Positions 29,069-41,814 of a stretch of 64,000 bases of DNA are shown piece by piece. Every line of letters starts with the position of its first letter. The stretch's first letter is position 1. The stretch covers positions 1 through 64,000 of the forward strand of contig NZ_JAMOHV010000005.1 of NCBI RefSeq assembly GCF_024448505.1, given 5' to 3'. Source of the stretch: Stutzerimonas degradans. Its GTDB lineage: Bacteria > Pseudomonadota > Gammaproteobacteria > Pseudomonadales > Pseudomonadaceae. The notes beneath the pieces are model-generated. The model saw only the letters and a program-made list of their open reading frames with translations. It was not told where the DNA came from and made no database searches. Position numbers and translations under genes: made by a program.

Positions 29069-30274
29069 ATGAACGACACCCAAGTCAAACCCCGCCCACT
29101 CGATGGCATCACCGTGGTCAGCCTCGAGCACGCCATCGCCGCGCCGTTCTGCACGCGCCAGCTGGCCGACCTCGGCGCACGGGTGATCAAGATCGAGCGG
29201 CCCGGTGCCGGCGACTTCGCCCGCGGCTACGACGAGCGGGTCGACGGCCTGGCCTCGCATTTCGTCTGGACCAACCGCTCCAAGGAAAGCCTGAGCCTGG
29301 ACGTGAAGCAGGACGCCGCTGCCCAGGTGCTCGACCAGCTCTTGGCCAAGGCCGACGTGCTGGTGCAGAACCTGGCACCGGGCGCCGCGGCGCGCATGGG
29401 GCTCTCCTTCGAGGCGCTGCACGAGCGCTTTCCGCGGCTGATCGTCTGCGACATCTCCGGCTACGGCGAGGGCGGCCCTTACGAGCAGAAGAAGGCCTAT
29501 GACCTGCTGATCCAGAGCGAGGGCGGCTTTCTCTCCGTCACCGGTGGGCCGGGTGAAACCGAGATGGCCAAGGCCGGCTGCTCCATCGCCGATATCGCCG
29601 CGGGCATGTACGCCTACACCGGTGTGCTCTCGGCGCTGATGCTGCGCGACAAGACGGGCGAGGGCAGCCGCGTCGACGTTTCCATGCTCGAAAGCCTGGT
29701 GGAGTGGATGGGCTACCCGTTGTACTACGCCTACAAGGGCGCGACGCCGCCGCCGCGTGCCGGCGCCGCCCACGCCACCATCTACCCTTACGGCCCGTTC
29801 CCCACCGGCGACGGCGGCACGGTGATGCTCGGTCTGCAGAACGAGCGCGAGTGGCTGGCGTTCTGCGACAAGGTCCTGCTGCAGCCGGAGCTGGCGCAGG
29901 ACGAGCGCTTCTCGAGCAACGCCCGGCGTTCGGAGCATCGCACCGAATTGCGTGCGCTCATCGTCGAGGCGTTCAGCCACCTGAGCGCCGAAGAGGTGAT
30001 CGCCCGGCTGGATGCCGCGCCCATCGCCAATGCGCATGTCAACGACATGGCCGGTGTCTGGGCGCATCCGCAGCTCAAGGCGCGCCAGCGCTGGAGCGAG
30101 GTGGACAGCCCGGCCGGTCGCTTGCCTGCGCTGCTGCCGCCGGGGCGCAACAGCGCCTTCGCCCCGCGCATGGACCCGATCCCCGCGCTGGGCCAGCACA
30201 CCGACGCGCTGCTGAGCGAACTCGGCTACGCGCCGGGCGATATCCAGCGCCTGCACGAGCAGGGCGCGGTATGA
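29069..30274 (+). CDS. ict: Itaconate CoA-transferase (RipA/Ict, family III)
   Basis: This 401-aa CaiB/BaiF-type CoA-transferase makes itaconyl-CoA from itaconate and a donor such as succinyl-CoA, the first step of the pathway (RipA, PA0882). The catalytic aspartate of family III is D175 within CSIADIAAGMYA. The N-terminal Rossmann segment LDGITVVSLEHAIAAPF and the loop SGYGEGGPY are typical. The ATG at 29069 has AGGA 8 nt upstream. It is followed 20 bp later by the citramalyl-CoA lyase gene. Confidence 0.85.
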   Translation: MNDTQVKPRPLDGITVVSLEHAIAAPFCTRQLADLGARVIKIERPGAGDFARGYDERVDGLASHFVWTNRSKESLSLDVKQDAAAQVLDQLLAKADVLVQNLAPGAAARMGLSFEALHERFPRLIVCDISGYGEGGPYEQKKAYDLLIQSEGGFLSVTGGPGETEMAKAGCSIADIAAGMYAYTGVLSALMLRDKTGEGSRVDVSMLESLVEWMGYPLYYAYKGATPPPRAGAAHATIYPYGPFPTGDGGTVMLGLQNEREWLAFCDKVLLQPELAQDERFSSNARRSEHRTELRALIVEAFSHLSAEEVIARLDAAPIANAHVNDMAGVWAHPQLKARQRWSEVDSPAGRLPALLPPGRNSAFAPRMDPIPALGQHTDALLSELGYAPGDIQRLHEQGAV

Positions 30275-30294
30275 GCGTGCCCAGGAGCCAGCCC

Positions 30295-31122
30295 ATGAAC
30301 TCATCGATCATCCGTAGCGCGCTGTTCGTCCCGGCGACCCGCCCGGAGCGCATTTCCAAGGCGCTGGCGAGCGGCGCCGACGCGGTCATTGTCGACCTTG
30401 AGGATGCGGTCGCGGAGAACCTTAAGGCAGAGGCGAGGGGCAACCTCGATGCCTTCCTCGCGGCCAACCCGGCGGCGCGCCTGCTGGTGCGCATCAACGC
30501 GCCAACCCATGCCGAGCAGGCCGCGGACCTGGCGCTCTGTGCCCGTCATGCCGGTGTCACCGGCGTGCTGCTGCCGAAGGTCGAAAGCGCGGTGCAGGTT
30601 GCGCTGGCGGCCAGCTGCGGCAAGCCGGTCTGGCCAATCGTCGAAAGTGCCCGCGGGCTGGCCAATCTGGCGGAAATTGCCCACGCCCAGGGTGTCGAGC
30701 GGCTGTCCTTCGGCGCGCTGGACCTGGGCCTCGATCTCGGCCTGGCCAATGGCACCGCCGGCGCCGAGCGCATGCTTGACCAGGCACGCTATGCGCTGCT
30801 GCTGCAGTCGCGATTGGCCGGGCTGGCAGCACCGCTGGACAGCGTCTTTCCCGACATCAAGAACCTCAATGGCCTCACCCGTGCCGCTGCCGACGCCCGC
30901 GACATGGGCTTTGGCGGCCTGCTGTGCATCCACCCGAGCCAGGTGGCCGTGGTGCACGAAACCCTGATGCCCAGTGCCGCGGAACTGGACTGGGCGCAAC
31001 GCATCCTCGCCGCCGGAGCTTCCGGCGATGGGGTTTTCGTGGTGGACGGACAGATGGTCGACGCCCCCGTCATCGGCCGTGCCCGTCGCCTGCTGCAACG
31101 TGCCGGGCAAGCGGTGCCCTGA
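30295..31122 (+). CDS. ccl: (S)-Citramalyl-CoA lyase (RipC/Ccl, CitE-like)
   Basis: This HpcH/HpaI aldolase (CitE-like, 275 aa) splits (S)-citramalyl-CoA into acetyl-CoA and pyruvate, the last step of itaconate catabolism (RipC, PA0883). The TIM-barrel motifs are RSALFVPATRPERISKA at the N-terminus, DAVIVDLEDAVAE with metal-binding acids, LLVRINAP, and GLLCIHPSQV. The ATG at 30295 is chosen because AGGAG lies 7 nt upstream; an earlier ATG at 30271 overlaps the ict stop and would add 8 residues. Confidence 0.85.
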   Translation: MNSSIIRSALFVPATRPERISKALASGADAVIVDLEDAVAENLKAEARGNLDAFLAANPAARLLVRINAPTHAEQAADLALCARHAGVTGVLLPKVESAVQVALAASCGKPVWPIVESARGLANLAEIAHAQGVERLSFGALDLGLDLGLANGTAGAERMLDQARYALLLQSRLAGLAAPLDSVFPDIKNLNGLTRAAADARDMGFGGLLCIHPSQVAVVHETLMPSAAELDWAQRILAAGASGDGVFVVDGQMVDAPVIGRARRLLQRAGQAVP

Positions 31123-32169
<1,047 letters not shown>

Positions 32170-32200
32170 GCCATGGGTGGCGCCAAAGCGCCGGAAAAAC

Positions 32201-32235
32201 AAACGGGCCTGTCGAATTCGACCGGCCCGTTTTTC
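32201..32235 (+). terminator. Terminator of the itaconate operon
   Basis: AAACGGGCC and GGCCCGTTT form a 9-bp outer stem with GTCGAATTCGAC palindromic inside, followed by TTTTC. It lies 32 bp after dctP and ends the operon. Confidence 0.9.
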
Positions 32236-32284
32236 ATGTCTGGCTGGCTTATGCTGGCCGGCAAACGCGCAAGGAGACGCCGGC

Positions 32285-33175
32285 ATGAGTCGTTACGCCA
32301 GGGTCAGCACACCGGTGCTGGATATCGCTTATCTCGAATGGAATCCTCGTGGCCAGCAGGTCGCGGTGCTGGTGCATGGCTGGCCGGATTGCCCGGAAGG
32401 CTGGACGCCCGTGGCCGAGCGCCTGGCCGCGGCCGGCTACCGCGTGCTGTGCCCGACACTGCGCGGTTTCGGCCAGACGCGTTTCATCGATCCGCTGACC
32501 CCACGCAGCGGTCAGCTGGCGGCACTGGGCCGCGATCTGCTGGATTTCATCGATGCGCTGCGCCTCGATCAGCCAGTGCTGGTCGGCCATGACTGGGGCG
32601 CGCGGGCGGTGGCCAATGCCTGCGGGCTGCGCCATCACGCCGCCGCACGGCTGGTAATGCTCGCGGTGGGCTACGGCACCAATGACCCGAACCAGCACAT
32701 CTCGCTCAGCCAGGCGCGCAACTACTGGTACCACTGGTACATGGCCACCCCGCGCGGCGAGCGCACGGTAGTTGAGGATCGCGCAGCCTTCACGCGGCTG
32801 CTGTGGGATACCTGGTCACCGGCCGGCTGGTACAGGGAGGCTGATTTCATCCAGGCGCTGGAGGCATTCGACAACCCGGACTGGGCCGCCGTGGTACTGC
32901 ATTCCTATCGCCACCGCTGGGGCTTAGTCGACGGCGATCCTGCATATGCATCGGACGAGGCGCTGCTGCAACCGACCCCGGTACTCGCTGTGCCGACGCT
33001 GGTGTTGCATGGCGAGGCGGATACCTGCAACGCACCGGAAACCTCGGCCGGGCGCGAAGCCATGTTCAGCGGGCCCTACCACCGACAGTTGCTGCCTGGA
33101 GTAGGGCATTTCCCTCAGCGCGAGGCGCCGCAGGCGGTGGCTGAGGCGATTCTGCGGTTCTGTCAGGCGGATTGA
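32285..33175 (+). CDS. Alpha/beta hydrolase, epoxide-hydrolase-like
   Basis: This 296-aa alpha/beta hydrolase has oxyanion motif HGWPD (near 30) and a nucleophile elbow GHDWG, in which aspartate is the nucleophile, as in epoxide hydrolases and haloalkane dehalogenases. The catalytic histidine is in GVGHFPQRE near the C-terminus. A cap-like region with RNYWYHWYMATP lies near 140-151. AAGGAG precedes the ATG at 32285. It sits between the two dicarboxylate modules but has its own start after the operon terminator, so a role there is only possible. Confidence 0.8.
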   Translation: MSRYARVSTPVLDIAYLEWNPRGQQVAVLVHGWPDCPEGWTPVAERLAAAGYRVLCPTLRGFGQTRFIDPLTPRSGQLAALGRDLLDFIDALRLDQPVLVGHDWGARAVANACGLRHHAAARLVMLAVGYGTNDPNQHISLSQARNYWYHWYMATPRGERTVVEDRAAFTRLLWDTWSPAGWYREADFIQALEAFDNPDWAAVVLHSYRHRWGLVDGDPAYASDEALLQPTPVLAVPTLVLHGEADTCNAPETSAGREAMFSGPYHRQLLPGVGHFPQREAPQAVAEAILRFCQAD

Positions 33176-33231
33176 TCACAGGGTGAGGGCGGAGAGACTC
33201 GAACTCTCACGCCCTCGGTCGTCCGCTGCGT

Positions 33232-34167
33232 TCAAACGCCCGCTTCCTGCATCCACTTCGGTTTCGGATAACGGCGATCGGCCTTGCCGGCCTTGAGTAC
33301 CGCCCCCGGCACGTCGTGGCCGACCAGTTGCGGCAGGTCGGCGGCGCACTGCAGCAGTCGGTCGAGATCGACGCCAGTGTTCAGGCCCATGCGCTGGAAC
33401 ATGTGCACCAGGTCTTCGGTGCAGATGTTGCCGCTGGCACCCGGCGCGTAAGGGCAACCGCCGAGTCCGCCGAGAGAGGCGTCGAAGCGGTCGATGCCGG
33501 CGTTCAGCGCCGCCAGGGCGTTGGCCAGGCCCATGCCGCGGGTGTTGTGGAAATGCGCAGTGAATACGGCTTCCGGCCAGCTGTGCAGCGCTTCACGGCA
33601 GATGCGCTCGACCTGCGCCGGGTCGGCCATGCCGGTGGTGTCGCAGAGGGTGATGCCCTGCACGCCGATCTCCAGCAGGCGTTGCGCCAGCTCATAGACG
33701 CGCCGCTCCGGCACCTCGCCCTCGAACGGGCAGCCGAAGGTGGTCGATAGCGAGGCGTTGATGAACACGCCACTGCCACGAGTAACCTCGATGATCTCGC
33801 GGAACTGCACCAGCGACTGTTCGGGCGTCATGCGCAGGTTGGCCAGGCCGTGGGTGTCGCTGGCTGACATCACTAGGTTGATCTCGTCCACCTCGCAGGC
33901 CAGCGCGCGCTCGCAGCCCTTCACGTTGGGTACCAGCACGGTGTACTCGACGCCCTCCACGCGACGGATGCCGCGCATCACCTCTTCGGCGTCGCGCAGG
34001 TTGGGGATGGCCTTGGGCGAGGTGAAGGAGGTGACCTCGATCTTCGCCAGCCCGGTTTGCGAGAGGCGGTCGATCAGGGCGATCTTGGCTTCGGTCGGCA
34101 CGAAGCTCGCTTCGATCTGGAAGCCGTCGCGGGTGGCGACTTCCTGGATGTACAGGCGCTTTTTCAT
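33232..34167 (-). CDS. Hydroxymethylglutaryl-CoA lyase family enzyme
   Basis: This 311-aa TIM-barrel lyase would cleave 3-hydroxy-3-methylglutaryl-CoA to acetyl-CoA and acetoacetate, or a close analogue. Active-site residues are all present: R13-D14 in ATRDGFQ, metal ligands H205 and H207 in AHFHN, and C238 in the flexible loop GGCPYAPGASGN with N247. The ATG at 34167 has AGGA 8 nt upstream. It shares strand and spacing with the CoA-transferase upstream (34271), from which it would be transcribed. Since leucine-degradation genes are absent, an exogenous branched dicarboxylate is a more likely source of substrate. Confidence 0.88.
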   Translation of the reverse strand: MKKRLYIQEVATRDGFQIEASFVPTEAKIALIDRLSQTGLAKIEVTSFTSPKAIPNLRDAEEVMRGIRRVEGVEYTVLVPNVKGCERALACEVDEINLVMSASDTHGLANLRMTPEQSLVQFREIIEVTRGSGVFINASLSTTFGCPFEGEVPERRVYELAQRLLEIGVQGITLCDTTGMADPAQVERICREALHSWPEAVFTAHFHNTRGMGLANALAALNAGIDRFDASLGGLGGCPYAPGASGNICTEDLVHMFQRMGLNTGVDLDRLLQCAADLPQLVGHDVPGAVLKAGKADRRYPKPKWMQEAGV

Positions 34168-34184
34168 AAGTGAATCCTGGGTTT

Positions 34185-34263
34185 CGTAGGGTGGATGACG
34201 CTTCATCCATCCACCTTTTCGGCTGGCTCGGAGGTGGACAAGCTTCGCGTTGTCCACCCTACG
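34185..34263. repeat. Two GTAGGGTGGA-family repeats between CoA-transferase and lyase genes
   Basis: The left element is CGTAGGGTGGATGACGC with ATCCATCCACC (34185-34214). The right element is GGTGGACAAGC with GTTGTCCACC, ending CTACG (34233-34263). As in the itaconate operon, the pair sits inside a two-gene transcription unit. Confidence 0.8.
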
Positions 34264-34270
34264 GGCAGTG

Positions 34271-35473
34271 TCAGATGATCCCGCGTTCGCGCAGGCCCTG
34301 GCGTTGTTCATCGGTGAGGCCAAGGCCGGCCAGCACGTCGTCGGTGTGCTCGCCCAGTTGCGGGCCGCCTTCGCCGATACGTCCCGGCGTGCGTGACAGC
34401 TTGGGCAGCACGCCCGGTACCTTGAGCGGGCCGGCGAAGGTCTGCACCTGCTCGATCATCCGCCGCGCCAGGTAGTGCGGGTCCTTGACGATATCGGCGG
34501 CGGTGTAGGGATAGCCGGCCGGCACACGGGCGCCCTTGAGTGCTTCGATCACCTCGTCGCGGCTGTGCTGGAGGGTCCATTCGCCGATGGCGGCATCGAT
34601 CAGCTCGGCGTGCTGGGCGCGGCCGTCGTTGTGGGCGAAGCGCGGATCGTCGGCGAGGTCCTGGCGGCCCATCAGGGTCATCAGGCGCTTGTAGATGCTG
34701 TCGCCATTGCCGGCGATCAGCACGTAGGCGCCGTCGTTGCACAAATAGGAATTGGACGGGGTGATGCCGGGCAGGGCGCTGCCGGCCGGCTCGCGAACGT
34801 AGCCGAAGGCGTCGTATTCGGGCACCAGGCTTTCCATCATGGCGAACACCGACTCGTACAGCGCCACGTCGATCTCCTGGCCCTGGCCGCTACGGTTGCG
34901 CTCCTGCAGGGCGAGCAATACGCCGATCACCCCATACAGTGAGGACAGCGAGTCGCCGATGCTGACGCCAACCCGCACCGGCGGCTGGCCGGGGTAGCCG
35001 GAGAGGTGGCGCAGGCCGCCCATGGCTTCGCCGATCACACCGAAGCCCGGCAGGTCACGATAGGGGCCGGTCTGGCCGTAGCCGGAAATGCGCAGCATGA
35101 TCAGCCGAGGGTTCAGCTTCGACAGCTCATCCCAGCCCAGGCCCCATTCTTCCAGTGTGCCGGGGCGGAAGTTCTCCACCAGGATGTCGGCTTCGGCCAC
35201 CAGCTGGCGGACGATTTCCTGGCCTTCCGCGGCTTTGAGATCGAGCGTCACCGAGCGCTTGTTGCGCGACTGCACATGCCACCAGAGCGAGGTGCCGTCC
35301 TTGAGCTTGCGCCACTTGCGCAACGGGTCGCCGACCTTCGGTGGTTCGATCTTGATCACATCGGCGCCGAATTCGCCGAGCAGTTTGCTGGCGAAGGGGC
35401 CGGCGATCAGCTGGCCCATCTCGATCACCTTGAGGCCCTGCAGCGGCAGGTTCTTGTCTGTCTGTTCGCTCAT
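34271..35473 (-). CDS. Family III CoA-transferase (CaiB/BaiF) of the second module
   Basis: This 400-aa CoA-transferase should activate a carboxylic acid with CoA from succinyl-CoA or acetyl-CoA. Catalytic aspartate D174 is in SIGDSLSSLYG. Conserved blocks are VIEMGQLIAGPF, DVIKIEPP, and SGYGQTGPYRD. It resembles succinate-hydroxymethylglutarate CoA-transferases in length and layout, and with the HMG-CoA lyase downstream a two-step breakdown of 3-hydroxy-3-methylglutarate is predicted. The ATG at 35473 follows AGGT; longer in-frame starts extend through the divergent LysR gene and are rejected. Confidence 0.85.
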   Translation of the reverse strand: MSEQTDKNLPLQGLKVIEMGQLIAGPFASKLLGEFGADVIKIEPPKVGDPLRKWRKLKDGTSLWWHVQSRNKRSVTLDLKAAEGQEIVRQLVAEADILVENFRPGTLEEWGLGWDELSKLNPRLIMLRISGYGQTGPYRDLPGFGVIGEAMGGLRHLSGYPGQPPVRVGVSIGDSLSSLYGVIGVLLALQERNRSGQGQEIDVALYESVFAMMESLVPEYDAFGYVREPAGSALPGITPSNSYLCNDGAYVLIAGNGDSIYKRLMTLMGRQDLADDPRFAHNDGRAQHAELIDAAIGEWTLQHSRDEVIEALKGARVPAGYPYTAADIVKDPHYLARRMIEQVQTFAGPLKVPGVLPKLSRTPGRIGEGGPQLGEHTDDVLAGLGLTDEQRQGLRERGII

Positions 35474-35543
35474 CACGACACCTGTGCCGGTTGATTCATG
35501 GTGCCGAGCATGACCGAGGCGCCATCGGCGGACAATTGGCCGT

Positions 35544-35576
35544 TGGCCAAGCGTGGCTTCGTGTTCCACGAAGCCT
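35544..35576 (+). promoter_or_regulatory. Operator-like element between the CoA-transferase and LysR genes
   Basis: TTGGCCAAGCG is followed by the perfect 9-bp inverted repeat GGCTTCGTG-TTC-CACGAAGCC (35555-35575), which holds TTC-N9-GAA and T-N11-A. The same composite occurs inverted upstream of the dctP paralogue (36584-36617). This is the likely binding site of the LysR at 35651. Confidence 0.65.
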
Positions 35577-35650
35577 AAGACGAAAGGCGCTTTGAAAAGC
35601 TCGGCTTGAGCAGCGCATGCTTCGTCACCCGCGAATACGGAAGCTTGCCC

Positions 35651-36550
35651 ATGCGCCGCATCGATTTCGTCACCCTTCGGCTGTTCGTCGCCATTGCCGA
35701 GACTCGCAGCCTGACGCGCGCTGCCGAGCGCGAGCATCTGGCGCTGGCGGCAGTGAGCAAGCGCGTCAGCGACCTGGAAGGGCAGCTCGGCGTCAGTCTG
35801 CTCTATCGCCAGCCCAAGGGTGTCGAGCTGACGCCGGCCGGCCATGCGCTGTTGCACCACGCGCGCAACCTGCTTGACAACCTGCAACAGCTGGACGCCG
35901 ACCTCAGCGAGTTCAGCCAAGGCGTGAAGGGCCATGTGCGCATCCACGCCAACACCTCGGCGGTGATCGAGTTCCTGCCCGAAGACCTGAGCGCCTTCGC
36001 TCGCCAGCATCCGGAAGTGAAGATCGACCTGGAGGAGCGCGTCAGCAGTGACACCCTGCGCGCCCTGCGCGAGGGGTTGACCGATATCGGCATCTTCGCC
36101 GGACACCTGCCGGCTGATGACTTGCAGGTGTTTCCCTACCGCGAGGACCGACTGGTGCTGGTCACGCCACGCGAGCATCCGCTGGCCGAGCGTGCAGAAA
36201 TCGCCCTGCGCGATGCCGCCGGCTTCGACTTCATTGGTCTGCAGCAGGACGCCTCGCTGCACGCGCTGCTGCAGCAGTCGGCGCAGCAGATGGGCACGCC
36301 GCTGCGCCTGCGCATCCAGGTACGCAGCTTCGAGGCGATCTGCCGGATGATCCACACCGGCATGGGTATCGGCGTGCTGCCCGAGCAGGTGGTGCGCAAC
36401 TACCTGCCGGCGCTGGACGTGGCCATGGTGCCGCTGACCGATGCCTGGGCGCGGCGCGAGCTGAAGCTCTGCGTGCGCAATCTGGAGAGCCTGTCGGTGA
36501 CCGCCCGGCAGATGCTCGAACACCTCACGCTTCGCGAAGGCGAGGCCTGA
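35651..36550 (+). CDS. LysR-family regulator of the second module
   Basis: This LysR-type regulator (299 aa) has its helix-turn-helix at about 5-62 and effector domain at about 88-295. It lies between the divergent CoA-transferase gene and the co-oriented dctP paralogue, with matching operator-like sequences on both sides, so it probably controls both. It is paralogous to the itaconate regulator at 23807, including the FEAICRMIHTGMGIGVLPEQ stretch. The ATG at 35651 is used; GGAAG lies upstream. The inducer is unknown. Confidence 0.85.
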   Translation: MRRIDFVTLRLFVAIAETRSLTRAAEREHLALAAVSKRVSDLEGQLGVSLLYRQPKGVELTPAGHALLHHARNLLDNLQQLDADLSEFSQGVKGHVRIHANTSAVIEFLPEDLSAFARQHPEVKIDLEERVSSDTLRALREGLTDIGIFAGHLPADDLQVFPYREDRLVLVTPREHPLAERAEIALRDAAGFDFIGLQQDASLHALLQQSAQQMGTPLRLRIQVRSFEAICRMIHTGMGIGVLPEQVVRNYLPALDVAMVPLTDAWARRELKLCVRNLESLSVTARQMLEHLTLREGEA

Positions 36551-36572
36551 ACGATGCGGGGCGGCGAGGTGA

Positions 36573-37694
<1,122 letters not shown>

Positions 37695-37802
37695 AGCAGA
37701 GCGTGACGATGGTCTGTTAGACCAACGTGCAGTGTCCGCTGCCCCGGCGGCGCCGCACAATGGCCGGCATCGAATCTGCGTGATCCGATATTAAGTGTGT
37801 GC

Positions 37803-37812
37803 TAACCGGTTA
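37803..37812. promoter_or_regulatory. LacI/GntR-type palindrome TAACCGGTTA
   Basis: This perfect 10-bp palindrome with a central CG step sits within a larger imperfect palindrome AACCGGTTAACTGGTT. The shape is typical of LacI-family operators. It lies 12 bp before a terminator, an odd place for a promoter operator. Confidence 0.3.
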
Positions 37813-37823
37813 ACTGGTTGGAC

Positions 37824-37855
37824 GGGCGGTCCTGAATGGGGTCGCCCTTTTTTTT
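37824..37855 (+). terminator. Terminator after the dctP paralogue
   Basis: GGGCG and CGCCC form a short stem with a 14-nt loop, followed by eight T. It lies 130 bp after the dctP paralogue stop. The stem is short but the T run is strong. Confidence 0.7.
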
Positions 37856-38185
37856 GCCTCGCCAAAACGGTCGCCGGCTGTACCGACAGGCGCCGCGACC
37901 GTCCGCGCACGCCACGCCGCCGTGTGCGCTGGGATGGTTGCACCCGCCGGCGGCATTCTCCGTCGCGCGCAGGGAAATGCGCGACCGATCCACTGTCTAT
38001 CCTCTAGTCATCCGCCACCGTGTGCGGTCGGTGTGCGGCGAACATGTCGTCAGGCGTTTGGTTGTCGGCTGGCCAGGATTGCGTACGCGCAGTCCCGCCA
38101 GTCACTCGGGTTCGTAGGGTTCGCCTGTAGGACAGGGTTTGCACAACTTGATGAGCGTTACCGGACCGACATGAGGTAATTCCCC

Positions 38186-40141
<1,956 letters not shown>

Positions 40142-40151
40142 GCCGCCGGCA

Positions 40152-41285
40152 TCAGCGACCGGGCGCCAGCCGCGGCCCGGCCTGCTCGCGCGCCGGGCTT
40201 GCGTCCGCTTGCCCGGCTGCGAGCCCGGCGACGCTCAGTTCCGGGAAGCTGCCGCCAATGAATTCGATCCGGCGGGTCGGGTGGGCGAAGTCCACTTCCA
40301 GCTCCTTCAGACCGTCGATGAGCGCGAGATTGATCTCCTGCTGCACGTCCATGTACTGGTTGTAGTCGGACGTCTGCATGATGTAGACGACCTCGAAGGT
40401 CAGCTGGCTTTCGTCGAATGAGAGAAAGTGCGCACGATCGAACTTGACCGCCTCCAGCCCTTCGATGATGCGCCGCACCAGCGCGCTCACCTCGCGCACC
40501 TTGGCCGACGGCGTGCGGTAGGAAATGCCGAACTTGAAGACGATGCGCCGGGTGTTCATGCGCTTGTAGTTGTGCAGGATCTGCTTGAGCAGGTCGGCAT
40601 TGGCGCATACCACCTGCTCGCCGCTCAGGCTGCGGATGCGCGTGGTCTTCAGGCCGATGTGCTCGATGGTGCCGGCCACCTCGCCGAACACCACGAAGTC
40701 GCCGATCTCGAACGGCTTGTCGATGCCGATCGACAGCGAGGCAAAGATATCGCTGAGCAGCGTCTGTACCGCCAGCGCGATGGCGATGCCGCCGACGCCG
40801 AGGCTGGCGACCATCGCCGTGATGTTCACGCCCAGGTTGGCGAGGATCGACAGCAGCATCATGGTCCACACCACCAGGCGCAGCATGATGCCGATGATGG
40901 TGGTGGTCACCGGATTGCGCGCCTTGCCGTCGCGGGTCAGGCTGTCCATCCACAGGCGCACCGCGGTGTCCAGCCACAGGGCAATCTGGAACGCCAGGGC
41001 GACGAACCAGCCGTGGGACATCGCCGATTCCCAACGCTCGGGCAGCTCCACCACCTTCAGGCCGATCAGCAGCGAGAAGGCGAGAATCAGCAGACTGCTG
41101 GTGTTCTCCAGCATCTGCGCGGCGATCCCGGTAAAGCCGCTGCGCGAACCGTTGAGCATGCGCTTCAGGCGGTTGGTGACCAGTTTCAGGATGGCGCGCA
41201 GCAGTATGTAGCTGACCACGGTGATGGCAGCGACGATGGCGATGTTGACCCACAGGGTTTCGTCCAGCAGAACGTCCCACTTCAT
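40152..41285 (-). CDS. MscS-family mechanosensitive channel
   Basis: This small-conductance mechanosensitive channel relative has 377 aa. About five membrane helices precede the pore-lining TM3-like helix near 155-185 (GVGGIAIALAVQTLLSDIFASLSI), and a cytoplasmic beta/alpha-beta vestibule domain follows. The length and the two extra N-terminal helices place it in the YnaI/YbdG group, not MscS itself. The C-terminal 30 residues are Ala/Gly/Pro rich. The periplasmic rhodanese gene lies 137 bp upstream on the same strand; co-transcription is possible. Confidence 0.85.
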   Translation of the reverse strand: MKWDVLLDETLWVNIAIVAAITVVSYILLRAILKLVTNRLKRMLNGSRSGFTGIAAQMLENTSSLLILAFSLLIGLKVVELPERWESAMSHGWFVALAFQIALWLDTAVRLWMDSLTRDGKARNPVTTTIIGIMLRLVVWTMMLLSILANLGVNITAMVASLGVGGIAIALAVQTLLSDIFASLSIGIDKPFEIGDFVVFGEVAGTIEHIGLKTTRIRSLSGEQVVCANADLLKQILHNYKRMNTRRIVFKFGISYRTPSAKVREVSALVRRIIEGLEAVKFDRAHFLSFDESQLTFEVVYIMQTSDYNQYMDVQQEINLALIDGLKELEVDFAHPTRRIEFIGGSFPELSVAGLAAGQADASPAREQAGPRLAPGR

Positions 41286-41422
41286 TGATTCGAATCCTCC
41301 ACGGCGACGGCGCGCGCCGGGTGGCGCGCGGGCAAAGGGCTACGGTTTTCAGTAGCCCCTGTCGCCGAGAAGTTCCCCTGGGCGTGGGAGGCGGGTGCGG
41401 CGGACGGGCGCCGCGTGGCGGA

Positions 41423-41779
41423 TCAGTCGAGCGGTAGCAACGGCAGCAATTCTTCGTAGCCGCCGCCATTGATGACGTTGCGATAGCCCAGCGCCTGCAG
41501 CTCGTCCTGCGCTACCGACGAGCGCCGCCCGGTGCGGCAGTAGAGCACCACGGTGGCGTCCTTGTCGGGCGCGACCTCGGCGATGCTGCCGGCCAGCGCG
41601 GATTCCTCGATGTTGATGGCGCCCGGAATCGAGCCTTCGGCGAATTCTTCGCTGCTGCGCACGTCGATCAACAGCGTGTCCGGCATCTGCAGCGCCTGGA
41701 CTGCGGCCGGGCGGTCGATTTCGCCGGCCACGACCGGCAGGCTCAGCGAAAGGGTGAGAAGGAGGGGTAACAGGCGCAT
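41423..41779 (-). CDS. Periplasmic rhodanese-domain protein
   Basis: This 118-aa single-domain rhodanese is exported: a signal peptide occupies about 1-19 (cleavage after VVAG). The active-site loop CRTGRRS contains the catalytic cysteine near residue 81. Single-domain periplasmic rhodaneses such as PspE are sulfurtransferases with uncertain physiological acceptors. The ATG at 41779 has GAGGA upstream. A possible 31-aa membrane peptide is encoded 35 bp upstream on the same strand. Confidence 0.85.
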   Translation of the reverse strand: MRLLPLLLTLSLSLPVVAGEIDRPAAVQALQMPDTLLIDVRSSEEFAEGSIPGAINIEESALAGSIAEVAPDKDATVVLYCRTGRRSSVAQDELQALGYRNVINGGGYEELLPLLPLD

Positions 41780-41814
41780 GGCGGAGTCCTCGTGCTGACT
41801 TCCCGCCGCGTACC

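Larger units (their letters stand above)
37695..38185 (+). other. Long gap between dctP paralogue and acsA
   Basis: This 491-bp gap contains no credible gene. It holds a 10-bp palindrome TAACCGGTTA (37803-37812), a terminator (37824-37855) and then about 330 bp that must include the acsA promoter. No confident promoter hexamers were found. The acsA ribosome binding site is TGAGGTAA just before 38186. Confidence 0.6.

Noticed and set aside
38119-38150. Sigma-54-like sequence (TAGGAC...TTTGCA) upstream of acsA
   Set aside because: The GG to GC spacing is 9 bp and not the required 10, and the -24 element is a poor match.
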